Source: Pseudomonadota bacterium (lineage in GTDB: Bacteria > Pseudomonadota > Gammaproteobacteria > Burkholderiales > Burkholderiaceae_C). Taken from it: a stretch of 51,824 nt of DNA. The stretch's first letter is position 1; each line of letters opens with the position of its first letter. Shown piece after piece: positions 8,000 through 20,182 of this stretch. The stretch lies in the NCBI GenBank assembly GCA_021805805.1, contig JAJZEB010000011.1:1-51824 (forward strand), given 5' to 3'. The translations under genes were made by a program, and so were the position numbers. The notes beneath the pieces are model-generated. The model did no database searches, was not told the DNA's origin, and saw nothing but the letters and a program-made list of their open reading frames with translations.

Positions 8000-9318
8000 G
8001 GCTGCTGCCCCAAGCCGCCTCCGGGCGCATCCAGGCGCGCGCCGATCCACGCCGCATGCTGCACCGCTGCGCCTCGATGCGCGGCGCTGAACGCCAGCGC
8101 GGCCTGCTGCGCCGAGACGCGTTGCTGCGGTTGATCCAACCAGGTCTGCAGCGCGCTCCAGACTCCGGCGGCGTCGGCCGCCCGGCGCAGCGCGCCTGCC
8201 GCCGCGGCCTGCTCGGCAGCCTGCGCAAAATTGAAGCTGGACGGGCCCATCACCACCGGACAGCCCTCGGCGCACGCCTCGATCAGGTTCTGCCCGCCGA
8301 GCGGCAGCAGGCTGCCGCCGACAAAAGCTGCGTCGGCCATCGCGAAATACGCCGACATCTCGCCCAGGGTGTCGCCGAGCCAGACGTCGGTGCCCGCATC
8401 CGGCAGGCCGATGCTGCGCCGCTGCACGCGCAGACCGCGGTCGCGCGCCAGACGCGCGACGGCGTCGAATCGCGGCGGGTGGCGCGGAACGAGCACGATC
8501 AGCACGCGCGCACGCAGCGCCGCGGGCAAGGCGTCGAGCAACAACGCCTCCTCGGCGATGCCCTGGTGCTCGCGCGTCGATGCGAGCACCAGAACCGGTC
8601 GCGGCGCGACCGCAGCGCGCCAGCGCAGACCCAGCGCGTGCAGCTTCGGATCGCTGTGCCGGTCGAACTTCAGATTGCCCGCAACGGTGACCTCGCGCAC
8701 GCCCAGCGCGCGCAGGCGCGCCGCATCGTCCTCGGTCTGCGCCGCCGCGCTGTCGATCGCGCCGAACGCGGCCGTCGCCAGCCGTGGCCAGCGCGCCCAG
8801 CGCGCCGCGCTGCGCGGCGACAACCGCGCATTCGCCAGCAGCAGCGGAACCCCTGCGTCGGCGCACACGGCGAGCAGATTGGGCCAGACCTCGGTTTCCA
8901 TCAGCACGCCCAGCTCGGGTCGGAATCGCTGCAGGAAGCGGCGCAACGCGCCGGGAAGGTCATACGGCAGCCAGACCTGCAGATCGTCGGCGCGCAGCAA
9001 CGCGCGGCCGGCGTCGCGCCCGCTTGCGGTCATGTGGGTCAGCAGGATGCGCAGCCCGGGGCGTTGTGCGCGCAAGGCATCGAGCAGCGGCGCGACGGCG
9101 CGCGTTTCGCCCAGCGAAACCGCATGCACCCACAACAGCGGTGCGCCGGCGTCGCGCTCGGGCGCCGCATAGCGCCCCAGGCGCTCCCCCAGGTGAGCCC
9201 GGTACAGCGGTTCGCGCCGGCCGCGCCACCACAGTCGCAGCAACGCCAGCGGCAGCAGCAGCCGCCAGGCCAGGCTGTACAGGCTCAGCGCCCAGCGCGG
9301 CGCGGAACTCTCGCGCAT
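7993..9318 (-). CDS. waaA: 3-deoxy-D-manno-octulosonic acid (Kdo) transferase
   Basis: A 441-residue inner-membrane-anchored glycosyltransferase that adds Kdo to lipid A precursor, the first step of LPS core assembly. It has an N-terminal hydrophobic anchor (residues 8-30), the acceptor-domain segment LWVHAVSLGET, METEVWPNLL, NARLSPRSA, and the donor-domain motif VGGSLLPLGGQNLIEACAEG. ATG 9318 lies 7 bases after the waaC stop, so the two are probably one operon. The 3' end overlaps the convergent rhodanese gene. Confidence 0.94.
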   Translation of the reverse strand: MRESSAPRWALSLYSLAWRLLLPLALLRLWWRGRREPLYRAHLGERLGRYAAPERDAGAPLLWVHAVSLGETRAVAPLLDALRAQRPGLRILLTHMTASGRDAGRALLRADDLQVWLPYDLPGALRRFLQRFRPELGVLMETEVWPNLLAVCADAGVPLLLANARLSPRSAARWARWPRLATAAFGAIDSAAAQTEDDAARLRALGVREVTVAGNLKFDRHSDPKLHALGLRWRAAVAPRPVLVLASTREHQGIAEEALLLDALPAALRARVLIVLVPRHPPRFDAVARLARDRGLRVQRRSIGLPDAGTDVWLGDTLGEMSAYFAMADAAFVGGSLLPLGGQNLIEACAEGCPVVMGPSSFNFAQAAEQAAAAGALRRAADAAGVWSALQTWLDQPQQRVSAQQAALAFSAAHRGAAVQHAAWIGARLDAPGGGLGQQPQ

Positions 9319-9325
9319 CGCCACC

Positions 9326-10339
9326 TCAGGCTGCAGCGGCCAGCACCGTGCGCACCGCGTCGCACACTGCCTGCGTGGTCGGAGGCGCGCCGTCGTCGCC
9401 GAGGCTGCACCACGGCGCCGCCGAAGCGAAATCGACGCTGTGCGGCGACGAGCCGGCATGGATCGCCACCGCCGGCGTGCCCACCGCGGCGCCCAGGTAC
9501 AACAGCCCGGTGTCGACGCCGACGACCAGCGCCGCACCGTGCAGCACCTGCATCCAGGCGTCGAGCGCGAATGCCTGCGGTGCCAGCTGTGCAGCGCAGG
9601 GCCCGTCGGCGGAATTGACTGCGCGCTGCAGTCGCTCGACGCGCGCCCGCTCGGCAGCGTCGCCCCAGGCGAACACGCTGCGAATGCCCAACGCGCGCAA
9701 CCAGCGCGCGAGCTCGACCCAATGGGCCTCGTCCCACAGCTTGCGCGGCTTGGCGGTGGCCGACAACAACACCGCGTAGCGCCCGGCGTCGACCCACTCA
9801 GGCCGCTGCGCGTGCAGCTGCAGGCCGTAACGCGGCGGACCCGACGGCGAGTAGTGCAAGGCCCACGCAGCCAGTTCGCGATAGCGCCGCACCGCGGCTT
9901 CGGTTCGTCCGAGGCCGGTGCGCATGCGCCGCGCGTAGAACAGCGGCGCCAGCGGTTCGCGCGCCGAGGCCCAGGACAGCCCCACATGCTCGCCGCGCGC
10001 CAGTCTGGCGACCAGCGCGCTCTTGAGCAGGCCCTGCAGGTCGATCACGGCGTCGTAGTGCTGCTGCCGCAACTGCGCGACCAGCGCACGCCACTCGTGC
10101 CGGGTATCGGCCGCCAGCGGCCTGCGGCGCCAGCGCCGCAGCGCCACGGTGACGATGCGGTCGATCCCCGGGTGGGCGCGCAGCAGCGGCGCGTACGCCT
10201 CCTCGACCAGCCAGTCGACGCGCGCCCCCGGCATGGCAGCGTGGATGTCGGCCACCACGGGCAGCGCATGCACGATGTCGCCCATCGAGCTGGTCTTGAC
10301 CAGCAGCACCCGGCGCGGCACTTGCGCGGTGTCGATCAC
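9326..10339 (-). CDS. waaC: LPS heptosyltransferase I
   Basis: A 337-residue GT9-family enzyme that transfers L-glycero-D-manno-heptose to Kdo. RRVLLVKTSSMGDIVHALP is the N-terminal signature (in part: KTSSMGD), followed by DLQGLLKSAL and the C-terminal nucleotide-sugar segment VGVDTGLLYLGAA. GTG at 10339 begins one base after the stop of the phosphomannomutase gene, implying tight coupling. It lies with waaA and a sugar-phosphate mutase in an LPS-core operon. Confidence 0.94.
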   Translation of the reverse strand: MIDTAQVPRRVLLVKTSSMGDIVHALPVVADIHAAMPGARVDWLVEEAYAPLLRAHPGIDRIVTVALRRWRRRPLAADTRHEWRALVAQLRQQHYDAVIDLQGLLKSALVARLARGEHVGLSWASAREPLAPLFYARRMRTGLGRTEAAVRRYRELAAWALHYSPSGPPRYGLQLHAQRPEWVDAGRYAVLLSATAKPRKLWDEAHWVELARWLRALGIRSVFAWGDAAERARVERLQRAVNSADGPCAAQLAPQAFALDAWMQVLHGAALVVGVDTGLLYLGAAVGTPAVAIHAGSSPHSVDFASAAPWCSLGDDGAPPTTQAVCDAVRTVLAAAA

Positions 10340-10340
10340 G

Positions 10341-11717
10341 TCAGAACGGCAGCGCCAGCTTCGGGTCGAGCGCGTGCAGTGCGCTGCGGAATTCGCTCTG
10401 GATGCGTTGCAGCGCCGCCGCATCATGGCCTTCGAAGCGCAGCACCACGCAAGGCGTGGTGTTCGACGGACGCGCCAGGCCGAAACCGTCGGCATACTCG
10501 GCGCGCACACCGTCGATGGTGTGCACGTGCTGGGCGCCGGGGAATCGCGCCTCGCGCTGCAGGCGCGCGCACAGCGCGAACTGCGCGCCCTCGTCGGTGT
10601 GCAGCTTCAGCTCCGGGGTCGAGACCGCATCGGGAAGCGCGAGCAGCTCGGCTTCGGGGTCGGCGACGCGCGACAGCAGCTCGAGCAGGCGGGCCGCGCC
10701 GTACTGGGCATCGTCGAAGCCGAACCAGCGATCCTTGAAGAAGATATGGCCGCTCATTTCACCGGCCAGCGGAGCGCCGACCTGCTTCATGCGCGCCTTG
10801 ATCAGCGAGTGTCCGGTGCGCCACATCATCGGCTCGCCGCCGTGGCTGCGAACCCAAGGCGCCAGGTTCGCGGTGCACTTGACGTCGAACAGGATCGGCG
10901 CGCCCGGGTGGCGGCGCAGCACGTCTGCCGCGTACAGCATCAACTGACGGTCGGGCCAGATCACGTGGCCGTGCTTGGTCACCACGCCGAGGCGGTCGCC
11001 GTCGCCGTCGAACGCCAGGCCGATCTCGGCGTCGGTGTCGCGCAGCACGCGCTGCAGGTCCTCGAGGTTGTGCGGATCGGCCGGATCCGGATGGTGATTC
11101 GGGAAACTGCCGTCGACTTCGCAGAACAGCTCGCGCACGTCGCAACCGAGCATGCGCAGCAAGCGAGGCGCGAAGGCGCCGGCGACACCATTGCCGCAGT
11201 CGACGGCGACCTTCATCGACCGGGCCAGCTTGACGTCCTGCGCGATGCGCGCCAGGTACGGTTCGACGACGCTGGCCGTGCGCAGCGCACCGTCCCCGGA
11301 CGCGTACGCCTCGCTGCGCGTCAGCGCACCCAGCTGGGCGATGTCGTCGCCGTGCAGCGCGTCACCCCCGAGCACCATCTTGAGCCCGTTGTATTCGGGA
11401 GGATTGTGGCTCCCGGTGATCTGGATTCCGCTGCGCACATCGCCTTCGGCGCATGCGAAATACAGCATCGGCGTGGCGTTGAGCCCCAGGTCGACGACGT
11501 CCAGCCCGCCGGCGCGCAGGCCGCGCGCCAGCGCAGCGGCCAAAACGGGGCCGGAATGGCGCCCGTCGCGGCTGATGTACGCGACGCGCTCGCCGCGCTG
11601 CCGCGCCAGGGTCGCGAACGCGCGGCCGATGTGCGTGCAGGCATCCTCGGTCAGGGTGCTGCCGACCACGCCGCGAATGTCGTAGGCCTTGAAGATGCTG
11701 GAGTCGAGTTGCGCCAT
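10341..11717 (-). CDS. phosphomannomutase/phosphoglucomutase (AlgC/ManB family)
   Basis: A 458-residue alpha-D-phosphohexomutase, interconverting mannose or glucose 6- and 1-phosphates for surface polysaccharide synthesis. All four family loops are visible: phosphoserine TGSHNP, metal site DGDGDR, sugar loop GEMSGH, and phosphate loop RPSNTTP. ATG 11717 is preferred because AGGA lies 8 bases upstream; a longer start ten codons earlier has no such site. It heads the run leading to waaC and waaA. Substrate preference cannot be told from the sequence. Confidence 0.92.
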   Translation of the reverse strand: MAQLDSSIFKAYDIRGVVGSTLTEDACTHIGRAFATLARQRGERVAYISRDGRHSGPVLAAALARGLRAGGLDVVDLGLNATPMLYFACAEGDVRSGIQITGSHNPPEYNGLKMVLGGDALHGDDIAQLGALTRSEAYASGDGALRTASVVEPYLARIAQDVKLARSMKVAVDCGNGVAGAFAPRLLRMLGCDVRELFCEVDGSFPNHHPDPADPHNLEDLQRVLRDTDAEIGLAFDGDGDRLGVVTKHGHVIWPDRQLMLYAADVLRRHPGAPILFDVKCTANLAPWVRSHGGEPMMWRTGHSLIKARMKQVGAPLAGEMSGHIFFKDRWFGFDDAQYGAARLLELLSRVADPEAELLALPDAVSTPELKLHTDEGAQFALCARLQREARFPGAQHVHTIDGVRAEYADGFGLARPSNTTPCVVLRFEGHDAAALQRIQSEFRSALHALDPKLALPF

Positions 11718-11774
11718 CGTGGTGTCCTGGTCGTCTGTCTGTCGCATTGCCCGTCTGGGACAGGCGCGTGTCGC

Positions 11775-11808
11775 CGCCCGGGCAGACCGCCCGGGCAGAC
11801 CGCTATTC
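11775..11808 (+). promoter_or_regulatory. apaH promoter region with a 13-base direct repeat
   Basis: CGCCCGGGCAGAC occurs twice in tandem (11775-11787 and 11788-11800), each copy containing the palindrome GCCCGGGC. A -10-like TATTCT follows at about 11803-11808, ten bases before the apaH ATG. The repeat sits where a -35 or operator would be expected. No regulator is assigned. Confidence 0.35.
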
Positions 11809-11817
11809 TATGGACCC

Positions 11818-12672
11818 ATGGCAACTTACCTGATCGGCGATCTGCAAGGCTGCGACGACGCGTTCGCGCGCCTGCTCGACGCCATCCGCTTCGACCCCCG
11901 CAACGACCGCATCGTCGTGCTCGGCGACGCCGTCAATCGCGGGCCGCAATCGCTGCCGGTGCTGCGCCGCCTGATCGCGCTGGGCCCGGCAGCCGAGTGC
12001 CTGCTCGGCAACCACGACCTGCACCTGCTGGCCGTCGCACACGGCGTCCGGCGCAGCCATCGCAGCGATACGCTGCAACCGATTCTCGACGCGCCCGACC
12101 GCGACGCCCTGCTCGACTGGGTACGGCAACGACCTCTGGCGCTGTTCGAGCACGGATGGTTGCTGGTCCACGCCGGAGTGTTGCCGCAGTGGAGTGTCGA
12201 CCAGACCCTGCAACTGGCCGAGGAAGTCCAGCGGCAGTTGCGCGGCGACGTCGTCGGCCTGCTCGGCGACCTGTTCGGCAACCAGCCCGATCGCTGGGAC
12301 GACACGCTGCGCGGGCCCGACCGCTGGCGCCTGGTGGTCAATGTGCTGACCCGCGCGCGCTACCTGGACCTGCGCGATGGCAGCCCGCGGCTGGACTTCC
12401 ATGCCAAGCAGCATCCCGACCAGGCGCCCGAAGGATTGGTCCCGTGGTTTGCCGCCCCCGGACGGGCCAGCGCGGCGGTTCCGATCGCGTTCGGCCACTG
12501 GTCGACGCTGGGACTGCGCTGGAGCGACGGCGCCTTGTGCCTGGACAGCGGCTGCCTGTGGGGCGGCAGCCTCAGCGCCCTGCAACTCGCCGACGCAGCG
12601 CCGCGCTGGCTTCGGGTGCACGCGCAGCCCTGCGCGCGACAGCACGAGCCGATGGGCTTCCGCAACGATTGA
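11818..12672 (+). CDS. apaH: bis(5'-nucleosyl)-tetraphosphatase, symmetrical
   Basis: A 284-residue metallophosphatase that cleaves Ap4A to two ADP. Metal-binding motifs are [18 protein letters not shown] (the usual form is GDLVNRGP, so one Leu is Ala here), GNHDLH, and HAG. The length is slightly above the enterobacterial enzyme. It is divergent from the phosphomannomutase gene and is followed by rpmB, which has its own promoter. Confidence 0.93.
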   Translation: MATYLIGDLQGCDDAFARLLDAIRFDPRNDRIVVLGDAVNRGPQSLPVLRRLIALGPAAECLLGNHDLHLLAVAHGVRRSHRSDTLQPILDAPDRDALLDWVRQRPLALFEHGWLLVHAGVLPQWSVDQTLQLAEEVQRQLRGDVVGLLGDLFGNQPDRWDDTLRGPDRWRLVVNVLTRARYLDLRDGSPRLDFHAKQHPDQAPEGLVPWFAAPGRASAAVPIAFGHWSTLGLRWSDGALCLDSGCLWGGSLSALQLADAAPRWLRVHAQPCARQHEPMGFRND

Positions 12673-12695
12673 ACCTGCCCTTGCGCGGTCGATGC

Positions 12696-12723
12696 TGGAC
12701 CTGGACGCGAACCGGTGTATACT
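12696..12723 (+). promoter_or_regulatory. sigma-70-type promoter of rpmB-rpmG
   Basis: A -10 TATACT (12718-12723) is preceded by TGGACC (12696-12701) after a 16-base spacer. It lies 40 bases before the rpmB start and just after the apaH stop. Confidence 0.6.
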
Positions 12724-12763
12724 CGCTGTTTTGCTTCGTTGTAAGAAATCTCTGGAGTGCGCG

Positions 12764-12997
12764 ATGGCACGCGTCTGTCAAGTTACCGGCAAAGCGCCGA
12801 TGGTGGGCAACAACGTTTCCCACGCAAACAACAAAACCAAGCGTCGGTTCCTTCCCAACCTGCAGTACCGCAGGATCTGGGTCGAAAGCGAAAACCGTTT
12901 CGTGCGCCTGCGCATTTCCAACGCCGGCCTTCGCCTGATCAATAAGGTCGGCATCGACAGTGTGCTCGCGGACCTTCGCGCACGCGGCGAAGCCTGA
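12764..12997 (+). CDS. rpmB: 50S ribosomal protein L28
   Basis: A 77-residue basic protein beginning [20 protein letters not shown], the bL28 signature, with the C-terminal [19 protein letters not shown] ribosome-binding site precedes the ATG. It is followed 28 bases later by rpmG, the normal pairing. Confidence 0.98.
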   Translation: MARVCQVTGKAPMVGNNVSHANNKTKRRFLPNLQYRRIWVESENRFVRLRISNAGLRLINKVGIDSVLADLRARGEA

Positions 12998-13025
12998 TCC
13001 AGGACCCGTACAGGAGCGATAGACC

Positions 13026-13196
13026 ATGGCAGCCAAGGGCGGACGTGAGAAGATCAAGCTGGAGTCGACCGCAGGTACCGGCCACTTCTACACCACGACG
13101 AAGAACAAGCGTATCCAACCGGAAAAGATGGAAATCCTGAAGTTTGATCCGGTCGCGCGCAAGCACGTCGCGTACAAGGAAACGAAAATCAAATAA
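13026..13196 (+). CDS. rpmG: 50S ribosomal protein L33
   Basis: A 56-residue protein, [20 protein letters not shown] onward, ending [10 protein letters not shown]. It has the bL33 pattern TTTKNKR and is the Cys-free form, lacking the zinc-binding CxxC pairs. It is cotranscribed with rpmB and followed by a strong terminator. Confidence 0.98.
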   Translation: MAAKGGREKIKLESTAGTGHFYTTTKNKRIQPEKMEILKFDPVARKHVAYKETKIK

Positions 13197-13226
13197 GCCG
13201 ATTCGGCTGATTCGGCTTCCTGAAAG

Positions 13227-13254
13227 AAACCCGCTTGAATGGCGGGTTTTTTTT
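13227..13254 (+). terminator. intrinsic terminator of rpmB-rpmG
   Basis: AAACCCGC (13227-13234) pairs with GCGGGTTT (13242-13249) around a 7-base loop and runs into eight T residues (13247-13254). Confidence 0.9.
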
Positions 13255-13279
13255 CGGCCCCGATCAGGACAAAAAGGAC

Positions 13280-13303
13280 AAAAAAGGCCAGCTTGCGCTG
13301 GCC
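13280..13303 (-). terminator. intrinsic terminator of the Ala-rich lipoprotein gene
   Basis: GGCCAGC (13286-13292) pairs with GCTGGCC (13297-13303) around a 4-base loop. Read on the minus strand the stem is followed by six T residues (13280-13285). It lies 38 bases past the lipoprotein stop and 26 bases from the rpmG terminator on the other strand. Confidence 0.8.
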
Positions 13304-13340
13304 TGATCGGTGGCCGCGGAAACCCGCAGCCAACGGTTCA

Positions 13341-13583
13341 TCACTTGCTCGCGGCGCTGGCCGGGGCAGCCGGGGCCGCGCCCGAAGCGGCCTTCGACGC
13401 GGCGGCGGCAGGGGCCGAAGCCTTCGAAGCGGCAGCGGCAGGGGCCGAAGCCTTCGACGCGGCGGCGGCCGGAGCCGACGCGGCGGCAGGCGCCGACGCG
13501 GCAGGAGCGGATTCCTCCTTCTTGCCGCACGCACCCAGCGCCAGGGCGGCAATCACGGAAGCCAACAGCATCACTTTTTTCAT
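13341..13583 (-). CDS. small Ala-rich repeat lipoprotein
   Basis: An 80-residue protein with a lipoprotein signal peptide: MKKVMLLASV start, hydrophobic core, and lipobox LGAC with Cys19. The mature part is almost only Ala, Ser, Pro and Lys and contains three copies of the decapeptide ASAPAAAASK, from a 30-base DNA repeat. It probably tethers to the envelope through the lipid and extends as a flexible linker; function is unknown. ATG 13583 has GAGGA six bases upstream. Its own terminator supports expression. Confidence 0.75.
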   Translation of the reverse strand: MKKVMLLASVIAALALGACGKKEESAPAASAPAAASAPAAAASKASAPAAAASKASAPAAAASKAASGAAPAAPASAASK

Positions 13584-13833
13584 TTGTGTCCTCAAGGGTC
13601 AGATCGACAAAGCAGTTTAGAAATCTAGCGACTTCTGGAATTTTTTACGTCACGGACTCGGCGTGCTCCGGTTCGGAGCCCCCCGAACCCGGCTGTGAAG
13701 TATAGCTCTGCCAAGAAAACGCAGGAGTGACAGTCAACCGGGATGTCCCCTGTGTTGCTAAATATTCACAAGCCAAGAGACTCCATCATCAACGCTCGAT
13801 TCATCCGGCAAGCGCGCGCTGCGCCACCGCGCG
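13584..13833. other. intergenic region, AT-richer, promoter of the lipoprotein gene presumed
   Basis: About 250 bases without a gene between two minus-strand genes. It is less GC-rich than its surroundings. A small perfect hairpin GCTCCG/CGGAGC (13665-13679) and a run of six T residues at 13641-13646 are visible. I see no clear open frame and no RNA gene I recognise. Confidence 0.4.
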
Positions 13834-14967
13834 TCAACGCGGGTGTGCCCAGCCCTGCCTGCACCAGTCCAGCAGCAGCGCACGCAAAGCCTCGGGCGCG
13901 GCTGCCCAGTCCTGCGCATCGAGTCGCCGGAGATCGGCCAGGCGGCGCAGCAGCGCTGCGCGGCCGTGCTCGGCAGGGGCGCGCTCGCCGTTGATCATCA
14001 CCGCGTCGGCCGCGTAGAGCATGCGGCTGCGGCGGTCCAGGCGCAGCCCGCTGCGCGCCAGGGCGCGACGCAGTTGCGCCGGCGGCGTCGGATCGGACTC
14101 GAACCAGACCTGCGCCTTCGGCTCGGTGAGCAGTTCGCCGAGCGCGGCGGTGAACGCTCCGCGCCCGGGGCGCAGGCGGGAAAACGCCTGCTGCAGGAAA
14201 TCGACCATGTCTTCGGGAATCCGCGCCGGATGGCGCGCGACGGCCGCGCCGACGCGCCCGCGGTCGCTGTACCGTGCCCCCGGAGGCTGCTCGTCGGCGA
14301 GCTTCCACAACAGCTGGCGCATCAGCTCGCCGGCAGGAGGTGCGCGGAAACCGACCGAATACGTCATGCACGCGCCCACCGCGATGCCGTCATGGCCCCA
14401 GCCCGGAGGCAGGTACAGCACATCGCCCGGATCGAGCACGACGTCGGTATCGGGTTCGAAATGGCGCAGCAGCTTCAGCGCCTGACCGTCGCGCATGCTG
14501 GTGTCGCGCACCGGGCCCAGACGCCAGCGCCGGCGGCCTTGGGCCTGGATCAGGAATACGTCGTAGTCGTCGACGTGCGGGCCGACGCCGCCGCCGTCGC
14601 TGGCCCACGAAATCATGATGTCGTCGAGCCGCGCGTCTGGAATGAAGCGGAAGCGCTCGAGCAGTCCGGCGACCCGGTCGTCGAGCAGGTCGACACCCTG
14701 CACCAGCAAGGTCCACTGCGGCCGGCGCAGCGGCGGCAGCGCGCGCGCGCCGAACGGTCCGTGGCGCACGCTCCAGTCGCCGCCGTCGCGCTGCACCAGC
14801 CGCGCCTCGGCGTCGTCGGCACCGGCCAGCGCGAACAGTTCGGCGCGGCTCAGCGGCGAGCTGAATCCGGGCAGCGCCTGGCGCAGCAGCAGCGGCCGGC
14901 GCTGCCAGTGGCGACGCAGGAAAGCGTCTGGGGAAATGCCGCGCAGCGGCCAGCAGGACGTGGACAT
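13834..14967 (-). CDS. roxA: JmjC-type ribosomal protein L16 arginine hydroxylase (RoxA/YcfD)
   Basis: A 377-residue cupin/JmjC 2-oxoglutarate oxygenase that hydroxylates an Arg of ribosomal protein L16. Iron ligands are visible as HVD (His131, Asp133) in GPHVDDYDVFL and His192 in YLPPGWGHDG. The C-terminal third matches the winged-helix dimerisation region of the family in position. It faces the SlyD-like gene divergently and lies next to ribosomal protein genes, though not in their operon. Confidence 0.88.
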   Translation of the reverse strand: MSTSCWPLRGISPDAFLRRHWQRRPLLLRQALPGFSSPLSRAELFALAGADDAEARLVQRDGGDWSVRHGPFGARALPPLRRPQWTLLVQGVDLLDDRVAGLLERFRFIPDARLDDIMISWASDGGGVGPHVDDYDVFLIQAQGRRRWRLGPVRDTSMRDGQALKLLRHFEPDTDVVLDPGDVLYLPPGWGHDGIAVGACMTYSVGFRAPPAGELMRQLLWKLADEQPPGARYSDRGRVGAAVARHPARIPEDMVDFLQQAFSRLRPGRGAFTAALGELLTEPKAQVWFESDPTPPAQLRRALARSGLRLDRRSRMLYAADAVMINGERAPAEHGRAALLRRLADLRRLDAQDWAAAPEALRALLLDWCRQGWAHPR

Positions 14968-15074
14968 GATCAGCGATGCCGAAAAAGGTGCGGCGAGTTT
15001 ATCCGCGCCGACGCGCGAGGCACTAAGCTTGCATCAAACGAAGCAACCCCCGCGCCTCGCGGCGTCCGAGACCG

Positions 15075-15575
15075 ATGCAAGTTCAACCCGACACCATTGT
15101 CACGCTGGCCTGGAGCCTGAGCGATGCGCAGAACGAGCCGATCGCCGAGAACGAGGCCGGCACCGATTTCTATGTCGGCGGCGCAGACCTGCTGCCGGCG
15201 ATCGCGCGCGACCTGATCGGCAAGGAGGCCGGAGTCGAAGGCCAGTTGCAGATCGAGCCCGCGGACGCCTTCGGCGACTACGACCCCGAACTGTTGCGCG
15301 TCGAGCAGCGCGCGCTGTTTCCCGACGCTCTGGAACCGGGCATGCAGTTCGAACAGTTGCCGGCCGGCTGCACGCCCGGCGCGCCGGGCGTGATCTACAC
15401 GGTCACCGACCTGGCCGGCGACAAGCTGGTGCTCGACGGCAACCATGCCCTGGCCGGGATGGCGCTGCGGGTGCGCTACACCATCCTCGACGTGCGCGAA
15501 CCCGACCCCGATGAACGCGAGGCGCGCAGCGCTCAGCTCGACGACGCCGACAGCGGCCTGTTCATGGCGCCTTGA
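15075..15575 (+). CDS. FKBP-type peptidyl-prolyl isomerase, SlyD-like
   Basis: A 166-residue cytoplasmic FKBP with an IF (insert-in-flap) domain. The FKBP half shows VTLAWSLSDAQ and YVGGADLLPAIARDLIG; the second half carries GMQFEQ and the conserved DGNHALAGMALRV segment (DGNHPLAG in SlyD). It lacks the metal-binding His-rich tail of E. coli SlyD, so it is closer to FkpB/SlpA-type proteins in length. It would act as a folding helper. Divergent from roxA. Confidence 0.9.
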   Translation: MQVQPDTIVTLAWSLSDAQNEPIAENEAGTDFYVGGADLLPAIARDLIGKEAGVEGQLQIEPADAFGDYDPELLRVEQRALFPDALEPGMQFEQLPAGCTPGAPGVIYTVTDLAGDKLVLDGNHALAGMALRVRYTILDVREPDPDEREARSAQLDDADSGLFMAP

Positions 15576-15583
15576 TGCGCCAT
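15564..15583. terminator. hairpin between convergent isomerase and dut genes
   Basis: ATGGCGC (15564-15570) pairs perfectly with GCGCCAT (15577-15583) around a 6-base loop that contains the stop codon. It could serve both strands. No T-tract is present. Confidence 0.4.
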
Positions 15584-15587
15584 CGGC

Positions 15588-16037
15588 TCAGCGTCCGGTC
15601 GAGCCGAATCCGCCCTCGCCGCGCCGGCTCGGCGTGAAGCTGTCGACCACGTTCCAGCGCGCCTGCACCACCGGCACGATGACCAGCTGGGCGATGCGCT
15701 CGAGCGGTTGCAGCGTGAACGCGGCGTCGCTGCGGTTCCAGCAGCTGACCATCAGCGGGCCCTGGTAGTCGGCGTCGATCAAGCCGACCAGGTTGCCGAG
15801 CACGATGCCGTGCTTGTGTCCCAGCCCCGAGCGCGGCAGGATCAGCGCGGCGTAGCCGGGGTCGGCCAGGTGCATCGCGATTCCGGTGGGGATCAGCGCG
15901 CACTGCCCGGGCGCCAGCTCCAGCGGCGCATCGAGGCAGGCACGCAGGTCCATGCCGGCAGCACCCGGGGTGGCGTAGGCGGGCAGCTGCTCGCGCAGCC
16001 GGGGGTCGAGCAGGCGGACTTCGATGTCCAGGGTCAT
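15588..16037 (-). CDS. dut: dUTP diphosphatase
   Basis: A 149-residue trimeric dUTPase, which hydrolyses dUTP to dUMP and keeps uracil out of DNA. The five family motifs are visible: [34 protein letters not shown], and the C-terminal [11 protein letters not shown]. Its ATG overlaps the coaBC stop by 4 bases (ATGA). The coaBC-dut pairing is widespread in proteobacteria. Confidence 0.97.
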   Translation of the reverse strand: MTLDIEVRLLDPRLREQLPAYATPGAAGMDLRACLDAPLELAPGQCALIPTGIAMHLADPGYAALILPRSGLGHKHGIVLGNLVGLIDADYQGPLMVSCWNRSDAAFTLQPLERIAQLVIVPVVQARWNVVDSFTPSRRGEGGFGSTGR

Positions 16038-17236
16038 GATGGTTGTCGTCGGTCGGGCAGACGGGCCGCGGCCACGTCGAGAATCTGGCGCGCCAGTTCC
16101 AGCTTGGGCGCGCGCGGCAGTTCGCGCACGCCGTCGGCGTCGACCAGCACGCAGGCATTGTCGTCGCGGCCGAAGGCCTGCGCGCCGACGTTGCCGACCA
16201 GCAGCGGAACGCCCTTGCGCACGCGCTTGGCCTGCGCCTGCGCATGCAGGTCGTCGGCCTCGGCAGCGAAACCGACGCAATACGGCGCGTCGGCACGTGC
16301 AGCGACTTCGGCCAGGATGTCGGGGTTGACTTCCAGCGCCAGCTCCGGCGGGGCCTCGCCCGAGCGCTTCTTCAGCTTCCCGGCCACCGTCTGCGCCGGG
16401 CGCCAGTCGGCCACCGCCGCGGCGGCGACGAACAGATCCACCGGTGCGCGCTGCAGTTCGACGAGCACCGCGTCGCGCATCTGCCGCGCGGTCTCGACCG
16501 CGACCACGCGCACGCCGTGCGGCGGCGCCAGCGCGGTCGGGCCGGCGACGACGACGACCTCGGCGCCACGCTCCCAGGCCGCACGCGCCAGCGCCCAACC
16601 CATCTTGCCGCTGGAGCGGTTGCCGAGGTAGCGCACCTCGTCCCACGGCTCCAGGGTCGGCCCTGCGGTCAACAGCACGCGGCGGCCAAGCAGACTCTGC
16701 GGCGCCAGCAACGCGTCGATCTCGGCCAGCAGCTGCTCGGGCTCGAGCAGGCGGCCGTCGCCGACCTCGCCGCACGCCTGCTCGCCGCTGCCGGGTCCGG
16801 CGATGCGCACGCCGTCGCCGCGCAGCAGCGCGACATTGCGCTGCACCGCCGGATTGGCCCACATGGCGCGATTCATCGCAGGCGCCAGCAACGTCGGCAG
16901 CGCGTCGCGTGCCAGCAGCAGGTTGGTCAGCAGGTCGTCGCCGCGCCCCTGCGCGGCGCGCGCCAGCAGATCGGCAGTGGCCGGCGCGACGACGAAGGCG
17001 TCGGCCGCGCGCACCAGGTCGATGTGATCCATGCCGCCGCTGGCGTGCGGGCGCCACAGGTCGAGCGCGACCTCGCGCCCGGACAAGGCCTGGAACGTCA
17101 GCGGTGCGACGAAACGCGTCGCCGCATCGGTCATCACCACCTGCACCGCGTCGCCGGCCTTGACCAGCAGGCGCGTGAGCTCGCAGGCCTTGTAGGCGGC
17201 GATTCCGCCGCCGACGCCGAGCAGGATGCGGCGCAT
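16034..17236 (-). CDS. coaBC: phosphopantothenoylcysteine decarboxylase / phosphopantothenate-cysteine ligase
   Basis: A 400-residue bifunctional enzyme for two steps of coenzyme A synthesis. The CoaC half has [11 protein letters not shown], the active-site His in MDHIDL and PAMN; the CoaB half has [30 protein letters not shown] and KLKK. It starts six bases after the alaS stop and is coupled to dut, suggesting an alaS-coaBC-dut transcript. Confidence 0.96.
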   Translation of the reverse strand: MRRILLGVGGGIAAYKACELTRLLVKAGDAVQVVMTDAATRFVAPLTFQALSGREVALDLWRPHASGGMDHIDLVRAADAFVVAPATADLLARAAQGRGDDLLTNLLLARDALPTLLAPAMNRAMWANPAVQRNVALLRGDGVRIAGPGSGEQACGEVGDGRLLEPEQLLAEIDALLAPQSLLGRRVLLTAGPTLEPWDEVRYLGNRSSGKMGWALARAAWERGAEVVVVAGPTALAPPHGVRVVAVETARQMRDAVLVELQRAPVDLFVAAAAVADWRPAQTVAGKLKKRSGEAPPELALEVNPDILAEVAARADAPYCVGFAAEADDLHAQAQAKRVRKGVPLLVGNVGAQAFGRDDNACVLVDADGVRELPRAPKLELARQILDVAAARLPDRRQPS

Positions 17237-17242
17237 CGCGCG

Positions 17243-19987
<2,745 letters not shown>

Positions 19988-20182
19988 GCTGGGGCACCGG
20001 TGGACCGACGCATCGCGCCGGCGAACGTACGATTCTATCGAGTGCGCAGCACACTCCTTTGCCCTTGCACGGACGCGACATGGCTCGGTGGTTGGCTGCG
20101 CCGTGGCGATGTGGTTCTGTGCAAATGCGGCGCGGCGGCACTAAATTGCTGTGGATTGCAGCTTCGAACCGACTCCCGAACC

